The translations under genes and the position numbers were made by a program. A DNA stretch of 64,000 nt from Saksenaea vasiformis B4078 (lineage: Eukaryota > Mucoromycota > Mucoromycetes > Mucorales > Saksenaeaceae). Numbering within the stretch: the stretch's first letter is position 1; every line of letters begins with the position of its first letter. The stretch is from assembly GCA_000697055.1 (NCBI GenBank), contig JNDT01002247.1:34275-98274 (forward strand), read 5' to 3'. Under the pieces are notes generated by a model. The model did no database searches. It worked only from the letters and a program-made list of their open reading frames with translations, and was not told the DNA's origin. Shown in pieces: positions 22,901-34,232 of the stretch.

Positions 22901-24094
22901 AACATTAGGCCCTTGCACATTTTCTCGAATCAGGCATTAGATCGACTAGTCCTCTTTTAGCTTTAGCTTTTCAGGATCTCGTAACACTTGTCGAAACAGG
23001 TTACACAAGAGCACCCTTTGCATGCTGGTTAGATACAACGACATTTATTATGACTGTGTATGGAGGGCAGGAAGAACACGCTCCAAGACTCCGGAATTTA
23101 CTTGGGCTCCTTACTGAAAAAACGTTAGGTTTCATCAGCGGGACTGAAGGTCATAGAATTGAGACAATGAATGAATGTCTATGTATGATTTTGCGTTACT
23201 GACAGGCTTCTTTTTTTTCTCTTTTCTCTTTTTTCATTTATAGATATGGAACACCACCCTGATGTCGTGGACAGCTATTTTGACATGCTTTCCAGAGTAA
23301 GTTTGATTAAGGAATGTACAAATGGTGTGATAACGGCTAAAAAAAAAAAGACAATTGGGCGATGTCCAATGGTGTTTTATCAGCTACCGCGCGAGATGAT
23401 CGGTACAATATTCATGTTTGGTATTGCGGGCATGAATCTTCAGGAACGATTGGCTCTGAAGGCGACGCTTAACTTTATGGTAGGATAGATCACGCAAGAG
23501 AGAGAAAGAGAGAGAGAGGGGGGGGTATCTGCTGATAGTTTGTCAATGGTAGGCTGATTTTGTGTCACAAAGCGTCGAAGAAGGATCAGAAACAGCCGAG
23601 ATAGTGAATACAATAGTGATGAACATGGGACTTCAAATGATGGAGCAATTATTAATGGTAAGACGAACATAGAACGATAAAAAGGAATACATGAGGCTTC
23701 AACTTCTGAATAGGGAATAGGAGGGCGTGTACCACGCTCTTTTTCAGGACCACTTGTGGATGTTCTGTACAAATTGACAGGACGGTATCTGGAGGCATGC
23801 AGGCATTGGCTTCAGATACTTTTAGCGCACGTAAGTTTTATTTTTAGATAAGTTTTGTAAACATACACAATAATAATATATAATCCTGTAGGACGGATTC
23901 CCAAGTAATTTAGTGAACCGGAGTGACAAGGAACTATTTGTGAAAGGGATCTTAGGGTTTGTATTAAATTATATGCTATGGAAAAAAGAACTTAACTGGT
24001 TTTCTGTTGACCCAGGACTCGGTCCTTTAAACGATTCAAGGAAATCGCGCACGGATTCTCGATCAAATGTCGCGGTCTGGGCAACGTCGTATGA
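19940..24094 (+). CDS. Importin-13 / Kap122-type karyopherin beta
   Basis: A long gene of many small exons, roughly 950 residues. It starts MESPHISHVQK (19940) and splices to LVEHLYSSTDPQQTKEIQEQ. It matches importin-13 from end to end: AWHIASELLS, FFGAHTLQVKIARDW, FFTLVPEEM, LKCLQSWIQYGI, HGYFPVDQEVSDIPLNFWYV, DLKDRFRIYRRDLGDT, GSLAEWLKHHPQYLASVMNF, HHPDVVDSYFDMLSR, KATLNFMADFVS, GGRVPRSFSGPLVDVLYKLT, and FKRFKEIAHGFSIKCRGL. Family members are HEAT-repeat nuclear transport receptors that bind Ran-GTP and carry cargo in both directions. Acceptor choice was set by homology: for example TTAG before CTTGTTGAA in exon 2, which keeps phase 0. The TGA stop is at 24092-24094. Two donors are weak (GTTCGT, GTTTGT). 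An A run near 20448-20470 lies in an intron. Confidence 0.9.
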
Positions 24095-24292
24095 TAATCA
24101 CAAAAAAAGAAAGAACTTAGCATGAAAAACAAAGAAAGAAAGAGATGAGAGAGGAGGACAAAAGTAGGACAGTTTTCGTAGTAGTTTAGTTTTGACCCAT
24201 TTGGTCATACCTTAGATTCCCATCGACCTGTCATTTGTATTTCCTGAACAATCCTTTCCTTTTTTTTCTTCTTCTTTTTAATTCTTACAATA

Positions 24293-25483
24293 ATGGCGCA
24301 AAAGGACGCCGAGTCGACGAATTGCTTCTTCTTACAATCCATGTTGATCCCGCAAAACCCCATTCAACTTGCTGCCATTTCAAACTATAAGTTAGCACAG
24401 TTGTCCTTTGTACCGCCAGACGCGGAATCATTGCGACGAATGGCATTGATCAAGAACATGCTTGACACCGTTTACAAGTCAACTCCTGCAGAATGGTTAA
24501 GTGTTATGGAACGCTGGCGTTTCTTTACACCAGAGTATGTGTTATTTTAAGCCTGAACATTTGAATTGAAAAAAAAAAAAGAAAAAAAAAGAATTTGGGA
24601 AATTATTCATGCCATTTTTAGGTCACTCTGCGATATGACCCAGCGGAACCTGGAACATATGCTTTCCCAGTACGTGGATGTCATGGAGTCGTTCCGAGAT
24701 GAAGAAGAATACATGGATGATGATGATGATGTTAGTTCTTGTGATGAAGACGATAATATGGTACTATGGGATGAATTGGAGCCTGACGAACGAAATGAGA
24801 TGCTCGGGCGGTGTATTTTCCGCCAACCTAATGCCAGTCTTTCCAGCGCAGAATCGGTCATTGATACCGAACAACAACAACAACAACCATCCTTATTACC
24901 CTCTTCGTCATCATCATTATCTTTGGTATCCAAGTCCGAACTGGCACGTCCTCGTCATCTCTCACAACGGCTGAGCTGGGCAAGCGACACAGGGATATCA
25001 CCGAGTATGATCTTAGCCAACGAAATCACGAATTTATTTGATATGGAATTCTCCGTCGATATCAAACTCAACACAGCCCCACGGTTACCCGAGTTGGCCT
25101 TCAGACGACGATCCCAACGCAATTCGGCTGATTCCCTCATGCGCCTTATCCCCACCTTTGAAACCTTTGATGTGAATCACATACGAACCGTTCCTACACG
25201 CTCGTCCTCACTTCGCTATCGCACAAAAATGGATGAGGAAGAAGAGGAAGAAGAAGACATTGCATCGGCAACAACGGTAGCCCCAGTAGAACCAAAACAG
25301 GAAGAAGAAGAGACACTATCGTCCAAATCGTTGCGTAAACTAGCAAATTACGTTAGCCGGAAATTCTTTCGGCAAACCCATTCGAAAACAACAACATTGA
25401 CACTAAGCAATCAACCAAAAGATGGCTTTGTCAAGAAGATTACCTGTCTAGGTCGACGGATTGCCCAACGTAGCAACGTCTAG
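24293..25483 (+). CDS. Conserved hypothetical fungal protein
   Basis: Two exons (24293-24534, 24622-25483) give 367 residues. The first about 100 form a compact helical block (MLIPQNPIQLAAISNYKLAQ, LIKNMLDTVYKSTPAEWLSV, MTQRNLEHMLSQYVDVMESF) that looks folded. After that come acidic and Ser-rich low-complexity stretches: DEEEYMDDDDD, a Ser/Leu-rich run, and EEEEEEED. The C-terminus is basic (KFFRQTHSKTTT, KITCLGRRIAQRSNV). No family is recognised. The block of short helices could be a protein-binding domain, but this is not assigned. It lies 198 bp after the importin gene in the same direction, with its own A-rich leader. Confidence 0.7.
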
Positions 25484-25869
25484 GGCCCAAAAAAAAATCC
25501 ATTCCCCACCACCACATTTCTGTAAAAGCAACGCTCCTTATTTAATTTAGATCTATCACTTCCCTCCCCCTCCCCTTCCCATCTGCTTTCTTTCGGGTTG
25601 GATGTTGCTCTAGATCGTTATTTATTCAATGCTACTCCTTAGATTTAGCTATCAAGTAATACCTATGTCCGTACAATCGCTTTCTTCAGCCATAGTACTG
25701 AATTTCTATTGGATTTTTTCACGAATAGTATAAACCGACAGGCCCCCTGTCCGTGTTTGATAAGCCAACTACGTAACTCAGTAGTAAAGTTTTTTTTTTC
25801 CAAAAACAAATGTTAGAGCGATGAAAAAAAAAAAAAACTATTTTTATTTTTATCTTTATTTTTATTATT
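25484..25869. other. Intergenic region between convergent genes
   Basis: 3' untranslated and intergenic sequence between the hypothetical gene and the LRR gene. It contains C-rich and T/A-rich runs, with TTTTTATT repeats at 25837-25870. No gene is seen. Confidence 0.5.
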
Positions 25870-27636
25870 TTATTGACGCATAAGACTTTCGTTTTCACTG
25901 CTGCTGCTGCTGCTGCCGCTATGTGCACCTTTTGTTAGATGGATGGATGAAATGCATTCAGATGTGTGTTTTCGATTGTTGTTGTTGTTGTTGACAGATG
26001 TTTCCTTCCGTGCTTGGCATGAAAGATAAAAGAACTGAAATAGTCCACGTAGAACAGCCATTCCACTTGTGATACTAAGTAATAACGTGGATGCTACAGG
26101 CGAATGAAGTAATAACAAATAAACGGCTACACATGTATGAGGGACATCTGCGACAAGCACCTTGATCAGACTAAGCGCAGTTGGAACGCGAAAATCAATG
26201 GAGGTTCTGTAAGCTGACAAGTTCAACCGTTGAATCTTGTAGAGATGGAAGTTATTGAGATCCAGGACGCACAACAGGAAGACGGGCCAGGTACGACGAA
26301 TCACAAGAATGTTGAAGCGGCGACAGCAGTACCGATAGAGGTAAGTATTGATCCCCAAAAAGATGGCCGTGGTTACGCATAGCACGCTCAGGGTCACATA
26401 GCGATGACCAATAAGCCCGAGATGAACAATAGTGGTTAGTAGATTGGTCATGCTAAACAGCGAATAGAAGACACCGATAAATGTCCAGAACGAAGGTCGC
26501 TGATGTTTCTGAAAGACAACGACCCAAATCCATCCAAACAAGACAGCGACGAGACAAACCGCAATAATGATAAACTGGATCATGTATTTGGCCATCACTT
26601 CCAGAAAATCAGGTGCCAGGCCACAGTGATGGCAAAGACTCCACGCGTTGCCAATGCCAGCACACAGAATCGGATTGTTTCTGAGATCACACAGTGTCGT
26701 GTTTGCCAATGTAGGTGGAATACTGCCAGAAAGCATGTTGTCCTGCAATCGAACAACATCTAGCTGGGTTGCGGAGAGTTGTGCGGGGAGGTCGCCTGTA
26801 AGCGTGTTGTCATTCAAGTCGAGGAAGGTGAGTGGAAGGTTCTGCAAGACATTTGGTGGTAGGGTATCGACAATGTGAGCACGGTATTCTAGCCTGCGCA
26901 ATTGCGTGAGGTTTCCTAGCCAGTCGGGAAATTTCCCACTGTGATGACTATGGATTCGAACGCTGAGGGATTCAAGGCGAGTAAGAGAGGATAAGCGGAG
27001 CACATCGGGTGGCGCATGGAGATGCAGGTCCAACCAAACGAGGTCTGTGCAGTTGTTGTTCATCCAATGAAGTTGGTCTGTCTTTAAATCCAAGGCCAGA
27101 CGAGAGACATTTTTGCATGGAAAAGACGACTGACCACTTTTTAGACCACAGCCATACATGTACAACATATCAAGTTGATTGAGTCGGTTGACCCAGCGTG
27201 GAATAGCCGTCAGGTTGCTGTAGGATAAATCGAGTGTGCGCAATGTAGCACTGTTTAGTTCAAATTGTGTTGTCGTTTCGACTAGCTTTGCACCTCGCAT
27301 AGTTAGTGAAGTCAAGCTCATGTTTCGAAAGGCATGGACGACGTCGGGACACAATGTTTGGTCAATGTAGTTGTTCAATGCCAAGGTTTTCAAAGCTGTC
27401 AAATTTGCCAAGGAAGTGCTGTTCAGGGCACAATGACGGCGAAGTGAAGCATTGTCATACAGTAAGCGAGTAATGCGTTCGGAGGAGTCGCAGTCAATGG
27501 TCAGCGAAGGGCTGGAGACATTACAGCAAGAATGACCGCTACTAATACTACTACTACTACTAGTAGTAGTAGTGGAAAATAGGGGGGCTATCTGAGCACA
27601 GTCTGACTCTAGTCGATTGACGGAAGCCATTTGCAC
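25870..27636 (-). CDS. Leucine-rich repeat protein with C-terminal multi-pass membrane region
   Basis: A single 588-codon frame. After a Ser/Thr-rich N-terminus with a cysteine cluster (HSCCNVSSPSLTIDCD) come about 8-10 leucine-rich repeats, for example LRTLDLSYSNLTAIPRWVNR, LPLTFLDLNDNTLTGDLP and VVRLQDNMLSGSIPPTLANT, like plant-type LRRs. A cysteine cap follows (NPILCAGIGNAWSLCHHC). About residues 355-540 contain four or five hydrophobic segments (MIQFIIIAVCLVAVLFGWIW, VTLSVLCVTTAIFLGINTYL, and others). The tail is Asn- and Ser-rich. There is no kinase domain. This looks like a cell-surface receptor or sensor with a membrane module of unknown function. No signal peptide is seen at this start, so a short upstream coding exon may be missing. 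A TATATATAAA box lies about 60 bp upstream (27692-27704). Confidence 0.75.
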   Translation of the reverse strand: MQMASVNRLESDCAQIAPLFSTTTTSSSSSISSGHSCCNVSSPSLTIDCDSSERITRLLYDNASLRRHCALNSTSLANLTALKTLALNNYIDQTLCPDVVHAFRNMSLTSLTMRGAKLVETTTQFELNSATLRTLDLSYSNLTAIPRWVNRLNQLDMLYMYGCGLKSGQSSFPCKNVSRLALDLKTDQLHWMNNNCTDLVWLDLHLHAPPDVLRLSSLTRLESLSVRIHSHHSGKFPDWLGNLTQLRRLEYRAHIVDTLPPNVLQNLPLTFLDLNDNTLTGDLPAQLSATQLDVVRLQDNMLSGSIPPTLANTTLCDLRNNPILCAGIGNAWSLCHHCGLAPDFLEVMAKYMIQFIIIAVCLVAVLFGWIWVVVFQKHQRPSFWTFIGVFYSLFSMTNLLTTIVHLGLIGHRYVTLSVLCVTTAIFLGINTYLYRYCCRRFNILVIRRTWPVFLLCVLDLNNFHLYKIQRLNLSAYRTSIDFRVPTALSLIKVLVADVPHTCVAVYLLLLHSPVASTLLLSITSGMAVLRGLFQFFYLSCQARKETSVNNNNNNRKHTSECISSIHLTKGAHSGSSSSSSENESLMRQ

Positions 27637-27816
27637 AAATAGAACCCGTTTTCAAAAAGCGTTATGCGTGACAACCATTTCGTTTTCGACTTTTATATAT
27701 AAATAGAGATTCCACTTGAATCGTATCGATCTTTTTTTTTTTTAACCAAACAACGTGCTGCCAAGAAAGAACTTTGAGAAGTGCAATTTTTATTATTGTT
27801 GTTATTATTATTATTT

Positions 27817-29381
27817 TTACAGTTGCAACCAAGTGTTCAGCTTATTGATTTGTTCCTGGACAGAGGATCGACTTGTTCCACCTGGAGCATTTCGGTTCTC
27901 GATACTGGTTTCAAAACTCCATACATTGGCAACATCTTCTGTGAACGATGGATGTAACGACTGGAAATCTTTGAGTTCTAACTCATGAAGCGAGACTTTA
28001 CGATCCTCAGCCAACTTGACGGCGGCGCCTGAAATATGATGGGTTTCACGGAAAGGAACGCCTTTACGGACAAGGTACTCAGCCAAATCTGTTGCCAGCA
28101 TATCCGCACTGAGACTTGCTTTCATCTTTTCGGGGAAAATCTATACATTGGGGTGTTACACATACACGTATCATCATCATAAACAAAAAAAAAATCTTAC
28201 CTCCATGGTGCTCAAAACGCCTGTGGTAATTTGAAGAGATCCGGATAATGTATCGGCAGCATCAAACATGGGTTCCTTATCTTCCTGAAGATCCTTGTTG
28301 TATGTACTTGGAATGCCCTTGTAGGACATCATGAAACCAGACATCTATAAGAAAGGGATTTTCTAAGTTTCTGCTTTACTTGAAACCTTGTGTTTTCTTA
28401 CACTGCCAAATACGCGTCCACATTTACCACGTAACAGTTCCAGACTGTCAGGGTTTTTCTTTTGAGGCATCAAACTAGAGCCAGTACTGTAGGCATCAGC
28501 CAACTTGACAAAACCGAATTCACCACTTGAATAAATGATAAGGTCCTCTGCAATGCGCGAAATATGGGTCATCGTCATGCTTGCCCAAAACAGGAATTCC
28601 GCAACAAAGTCACGATCACTGACGGCATAGAGAGAGTTGTGGATGTAATCCCGAAAGCCGAGTTCTTTAGCCAAGAAAGCACGGTCGATGTTGAATGCAT
28701 GACCAGCAAGTGCACCTGACCCTAAGGGCAGGACATTCAAACGATCGATTAACTGGGAAAGACGCTCTGCGTCAGCTTGCCATAACCAGGCATAAGAAAG
28801 TAAAAAGTGGGACCATCGAATAGGTTGAGCGCGCTGTAGACAAAAAAAAAAAAGGTAAGAACCTGTCAAAAAAAAAACTTACCCTTTTTTTTTTTTACCT
28901 GTAGATGTGTATAACCTGGCATGATAACATCCATTTCTTTTTGGGCTCTGGCGACAGTGACGGCAATCAAATCCTTGACATACTTGAGTAACTGAGTGGC
29001 TTCTGTACGTAACCAAATGCGCATATCGGTTGCTACTTGATCATTTCTACTACGTCCTGTGTGCAGCTTGCCAGCAACAGATCCAATCAATTCACCTAAT
29101 CGACGCTCGTTTGCAGTATGGATGTCTTCATCGCCAGGCTTTATTTCAAATACATTGGCTTCCCATTCTGCCTTCACCTTTCCAAGTCCTTCAATCAAAA
29201 GATCACGTTCTTCAGCAGTAATAATCTTGTTCTTCTCCAATGCTTTGCTGTAAGCGATTGAACCTTGAATATCGGCAGCATACATTCGACGGTCAAAATG
29301 AATGGAAGCGTTGAAAGCATCCATCAAAGGGTCAACAGCACCCGTAAAACGACCTCCCCAGAGTTTTGTCTGTGCACTCAT
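27817..29381 (-). CDS. ARG4: Argininosuccinate lyase
   Basis: Four exons, about 465 residues, starting [20 protein letters not shown] at 29381. The enzyme cleaves argininosuccinate to arginine and fumarate, the last step of arginine synthesis. Visible motifs are [15 protein letters not shown] (active-site His/Ser-Arg-Asn-Asp loop), [13 protein letters not shown] across the first splice, and the fumarase/aspartase-superfamily signature [12 protein letters not shown]. The C-terminal region contains [19 protein letters not shown]. Introns follow THLQ, RVFG, and TME. The length is normal for the family, and there is no organelle-targeting presequence, so the enzyme is probably cytosolic. Its start lies 189 bp from the end of the racemase gene, in the same direction; this spacing shows no functional link. 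Confidence 0.95.
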
Positions 29382-29569
29382 AATGTAATTTGTTGGAAAA
29401 AGAAGAAGTAGAAGAAAAGGATTAAAGTTTTAGCTTACAGAAGGGAACCTCTTTTTATTGATTTTTTTTAGTCTTTGTTTGATGACTCACTTTGTGTGGT
29501 AAAATGTGCGAATTCGATCTCAGCTTACGATCCCCCCAAATGGAGCAATCCATCTTTTTTTTTTTCTTT

Positions 29570-30990
29570 TTACAAACTGGATCGGAAGTTATCATCTGTC
29601 ACTGCACCTTCTTTCAGCAGTTCTTGGATATGTTTCCTGTCTATTCCAAATTGGGATAGGATTTCAATACTATGTTTTCCAGGTGTTAGGAATGGATCTT
29701 CGGAATACTCCACTTGTGGAGCAGGGGTTCTTGACAGAATAGGCGCGGGTTGTGGTGGATCAGCTTGATACGGCCAAGTCTTATCAATATCCTTTTCATT
29801 TTCGATGCCGGGTATCGGTTCACGAAACGCTAGGACAGGTGTGACACACGCATCGGCGCCATCAAAAATCTTTGCCCATTCTGCCTGTGTCTTGGTAGCG
29901 AAAATAGCGGCGAATCTCCTTTTCATGGCTGGCCATTGTGTCGTATCTAATTGGTCAGGTAGATCGTCCTGGTCAGATAATCCCAGTCCTTTCAAAAGAC
30001 GAGCATAAAACTGTGGTTCAATCGCACCACTATAAGAAAAAAAAATAGATAGAATTAACAAAAAAAAGAAAAAAACCTATTTCTTTCTTTCTTTCTTACG
30101 CTGCCATGTAACGTCCGTCTTTTGTTTCATAAACTTGATAAAAATGAGAACCACCATCGAGCATATTGTTTCCAGGTTGGTCTTTATGTACGAGTCCAGC
30201 TTTCATCATTGTATATGGAAAAGTGGCCAAATAAGCAGTTCCTGCTGTCTTTTTTTTTTTTTGTTTGTCACGTTTTACTATATCGAGAGTGAAAATGCTT
30301 ACCAGTCCTGCATCGATCACTTGACCTTTGCCTGAGTTGTAACGTTCGACGACAGCCATCAGAATGCCCATGACACACATGAGTCCTCCACCAGCAAAAT
30401 CAGCTACATGATGCAAAAACGCATGAGATAAATGACCTTTTTTTTTTTTACTTTAGCTCGAGTTACCTACAGAGAATATTTAATGGAAACGCCGGCACGC
30501 TTCCTGGACGACGAAGAAGCTATACACGCATATGGTTATCGATTGCATGTTTTTTTAAATCGGGACAACAACGACTTACTTCCAAAAGACCGGATGTAGC
30601 GAGATAGTTCACATCATGTCCGGCTGCATAGGAAGTGGGCCCTTGCTGTCCATAACCACTGAGACGCGCGTAGATTAAGCAAGGATTTTCTGCCATCAAC
30701 ACGTCAGGACCTAATCCAAGTCTTTCCATGACGCCCGGACGAAAAGGATCCAATAGTATATCTGCTGTTTTCAACAAAGTCTTTGCTACATTGATGGCAG
30801 CTGGCTGTTTCAAATCTAATGCAATAGAGCGTTTTCTTCGGGATAATGTATCCGTAGAAGCACTATTTGCACGATCTATACGGATCACATCAGCACCAAA
30901 GTCAGCAAGAATTAAGCCAGCATAGGGAGCAGGAGCAAGCCCTGCAAATTCAATAACAACAAGTCCGGAAAGCGGTAAAGAAGATGACAT
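29570..30990 (-). CDS. Alpha-methylacyl-CoA racemase (CoA-transferase family III)
   Basis: Five or so exons, about 390 residues, start at 30990. The family signature is clear: GLVVIEFAGLAPAPYAGLIL, DFGADVIRIDR, RRKRSIALDLK, ARLSGYGQQGP, then GHDVNYLATSGLLE. The small second exon encodes RRPGSVPAFPLNIL, which continues into DFAGGGLMCVMGILMAVVER, GKGQVIDAGLV, NMLDGG and GAIEPQFYARLLKGLGL. The catalytic His and Asp of AMACR fall in GHDVNYLA and the following core. The enzyme epimerises 2-methylacyl-CoAs so that branched fatty acids or sterol side chains can enter beta-oxidation. It ends FRSSL*, at best a weak peroxisomal targeting signal, so location is uncertain. An intron with a T run separates IDAGLV from GTAYLATFPY. 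Confidence 0.9.
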
Positions 30991-31206
30991 AAGAAAGAAT
31001 TGAAGAACGTGGGTTCGTTACCATGCCCTTTTTAAAAAGAGAGGAAAGACTGGAACTTTTTTTTCAGATTCCGCGGCATAGGTGGTGACAGGACACAGGT
31101 CATGCAAATTCAATACACTTGGAAATTTTTTTATTTTCTTTTTTACATGGGAGAAACTAACATTGTGTTTTTTTTTTGGTTTTCTTTCTTATCTTTGTTT
31201 GTTGCT

Positions 31207-32784
31207 TTAAGCGCTCTTCTTGTTCCATGCAGAGGGATTTGTTCGGTTACAGATCAATGCAGCACGATCAAAAGAGTTTCTATTCTTGTTTGCAACAATT
31301 TGGAAACAAGTAGCGCTGCCTTGACGCGAGGTAATGATAGACCATGCAAGGAAGATCTCCCAAATACGGACACTAGGATAATATATAAATACACACACAC
31401 ACACACAGAGAGAGAGAGGGAAACTTATAGGTTTGCCATTAGGATACTTACATTTTGTCTCCATACTTTCCACGAAGAGGTTCCTTGTTCTTCATCCAGT
31501 TATGGTACCATCGTTCGAGGGTAGCGGAGTAATGAACACCAACGGTATCAACGTTATGGATTTCGAATCCAGCTATTTCCAGCTGTCTAAGGTACCAGTA
31601 CAAAGGTGTAGATGCATCTGCACCAGGGAAAATATATTTAGCCATGAAAAGTCCCCTGTGAATTAAAAAAAAAAAGAAAAAAAAACAGTCAGTCAGCCCT
31701 TATGTTTAACCTAAAAAATTCCTGTGTTCCTTCCTTACCAAATGAAATCTTCATACTGCCAGGTAGCTCTCAAACCAGCAACTTGCATGTAGAAAAGACC
31801 ATCATCATCCAACAGTTCACGTACTTCGTGAAGGAAAGTCTGGAAGCGACGGATACCAACGTGTTCAGCCATTTCAACGCAAGTAATCTTGTCATACTTG
31901 GTGTTAGACGGAATATCACGGTAGTCCATGCAGAGCAGACGAGCCTTGTCCTTGACATTCAACTCTTCGATGCGCTTATTTCCGAATTCAACCTGGTTAC
32001 GCGCCAACGTGACACCAGTGGATTCACTACCATAGTGCTGGGCGGCGAAGGCGGTCAAGGTACCCCAACCACAACCAATATCCAAATGCTTTTCACCTTC
32101 CTTCAAATGAATCTTTTCACAGATTAATCGCATCTTGTTTTCTTGCAGTTCCTCGAGTGTTTCACGCTTGGTAGGATCGCTGACGATACCAGACGTGTAA
32201 ACCATGAGTGGACCAAGGAAAGCTTCATAAAAGTCGTTGCCGCGGTCATAGTGGTCGCGAACTTGGTTCTCATCTTGATCACGCGAGTGCCAGAACGTCT
32301 CGGGCAACCATTGGGTAAGGAAAAACTTGAACTGTCCCATTGTAAACTGAAACGCCGCCCAGTCGTGGCGGAGTTCCATCACCTCCAACACGTCGCCCTT
32401 GATGTCAATCTTGCCTTCGAAATAGGCCTCAAAGAAGGTCTCCATTGGGATCTTGTTGCGGCCAAAGTACTGAGACTTGAGTTCAGGATCATGAATAGTA
32501 ATATATTCCTCCAAAGGCTTGCCAGGAAGAGGAATACGGTTTCTGTAACGGGGAGCAAAGCGCGAGAAAAGATAAAGAGTTACAGCCAGTATAGGAAAAC
32601 CAAGAAGAATCGTCAAGATAATAAAGAACCAGAATGGAAGACCAAGAGCATAAGAAATAAAGGCAGGTACACCAATAACCGCGCCAATAAGAATACGGTT
32701 GTCAAATGTTTGGTTTCCGGCACCTTCAACAGGAAGGGTGGCATTCTGTATACCCGCCCAAGTAGTTGGCTTGAACTCTCCCAT
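31207..32784 (-). CDS. Sphingolipid C9-methyltransferase
   Basis: Three exons, roughly 470 residues, start at 32784. Two N-terminal membrane helices (ILIGAVIGVPAFISYALGLP, FWFFIILTILLGFPILAVTL) precede a cyclopropane-synthase-fold methyltransferase. That fold has the SAM-binding motif LDIGCGWGTLTAFAAQHYGS, the ITCVEMAEHVG box, and DDDGLFYMQVAGL. The third exon (WEIFLAWSIITSRQGSATCF) completes the family C-terminus. Fungal enzymes of this type methylate C9 of the 4,8-sphingadienine base of glucosylceramides at the ER or secretory membranes, which affects growth and membrane properties. The two-helix N-terminus separates it from soluble bacterial cyclopropane synthases. The GT-AG junctions (TTTG|GTAAGG and AAAT|GTAAGT) preserve frame. 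The 3' end lies opposite low-complexity AC/AG repeats near 31392-31420. Confidence 0.92.
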
Positions 32785-33798
32785 CTAAAAAAAAAGAAAA
32801 GAAAAGAAAAAGGTTTTCTCTCTCTTGTGAGTCATTGCCATTCACTTTTTTTCCCCTGTTCCCTGTTCCCTCCTCCTTCTGTGTTCCACAGTACGCGTCA
32901 TTTCACTTTGACATCAGCGCGTTGACGGTTGTCATGGACAGGGACCCGGAAAAAGGAAAACTTTTCAACCAATATTACCTTTGACATAAAGAAGAAAAAG
33001 AAGAAGAGAGGGAAGAAAACAAAGAGAAAAGCCGCGCCCAACCCACTTAAGGCTTTTTTGGTGCTAAAGAAAGATTTCCATTTTGTGCGACGTATAAAAA
33101 GCCTTGCGCTGTTTCGAAATGAGTTCCATTTTCAATCAATCTCAAACCTCTACCCAGCCGTTTAGTAACACATCGACTGCTATCTGCTAAAAAAAAAAAG
33201 ACCTTATCGTCCCAACCACTTACATTACATTTGTAACTTTTTGTGGCCATAACTTTATGTTGCTAATAGACTTGAGCGAAAGACTGTTATTCCTATGATA
33301 TCCTGATTACAGACTTGAGCGAAAGATCACTAATATACGTAGTGGTTCTATAGTTTGCCAAACGTAGTAGTATGACTATTCGCACTTTTTCACACTCCAA
33401 AGGAAATGACACGGTAAATAGGATCGCGTCAAATAAACAAATCGACACCCTCAAATGTCTTGATGAACAATGAACGCTGCATAGAGACCATCCTAAAGAT
33501 AGTCCAAGCAACGGCATAAAATAATAAAGCTTTGTATCTTTAAGGAAATCCTGTCAAGTTTTCGCATTTGACATCGTCGGTCACTCTATCCTGCATGCGT
33601 ACCAGATCAGGCAGGATGTCTGGGGAAGAGGCCGTAGGCGCGTCTACAAAACTTTTTAAACAGCGAGCATCGTACATCTAGAATCAGAACCCTGCGTAAC
33701 TGTTACTTGGGCGAAAAAAAAAAAAATTTGCATATTGAACATGCATTTGCGTCGTCCGAGTGTGACCTTGCGTTGGTACCACATCCATCTTTGTGCTA

Positions 33799-33838
33799 AG
33801 AAGCAGTAGGCTTATACACACATAAGCCTACTACTTCT
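33799..33838. repeat. 17-bp inverted repeat (hairpin)
   Basis: AGAAGCAGTAGGCTTAT and ATAAGCCTACTACTTCT flank a 6-nt loop (ACACAC), with 16 of 17 pairs complementary. No neighbouring gene explains it. It could be the core of a foldback element or a transcript hairpin. Confidence 0.8.
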
Positions 33839-34174
33839 ACATCAAAATCAAACGTGTATTGCTCTAGTTCATCGCCATAGGTTCCTCAATGAACCAATCA
33901 AAACGTGCAAGATGACAATTGTTTTGAAGGGACGCATGAATTCCTTTCAACTCTGTTTTCTTTATTACATTCCCGGTGCGTACTGGGATGGACTGTACAT
34001 GCAGGATTACATGTCTTTTGGTTTATTTGTTTAGGCTCCTGGTCTTAAAATACTAAATTGACATCACGCCGTGTCTGCGTGGGACCAAGTTGATGTAAGT
34101 GGCGCATTATTTTATCGCCAATCCATGGACCAGTGGCAACTTATCCGATTTCCTTCTTAGCACACACTTGGCTC

Positions 34175-34232
34175 GTATGGACGCATGATTTATTTAGAGT
34201 AGCGTAAAATATCATTTGATAAATGGTGCCAA
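34175..34232 (+). repeat. Short dispersed repeat, copy 1
   Basis: Related to 60748-60806: both contain ATTTATTTAGAGTAG followed by GTAAAA and ATAAATGGT at matching spacing. Similarity fades outside about 60-85 bp. It is probably a fragment of a non-autonomous or LTR-type element. Confidence 0.5.

Noticed and set aside
25870..32784. Four adjacent minus-strand genes considered as a metabolic cluster
   Set aside because: LRR protein, arginine synthesis, methyl-branched acyl-CoA metabolism and sphingolipid methylation share no pathway; each has its own promoter interval.
32143..32925. 260-codon plus-strand open frame
   Set aside because: Antisense to exon 1 of the sphingolipid C9-methyltransferase, whose motifs are unambiguous; basic low-complexity end.
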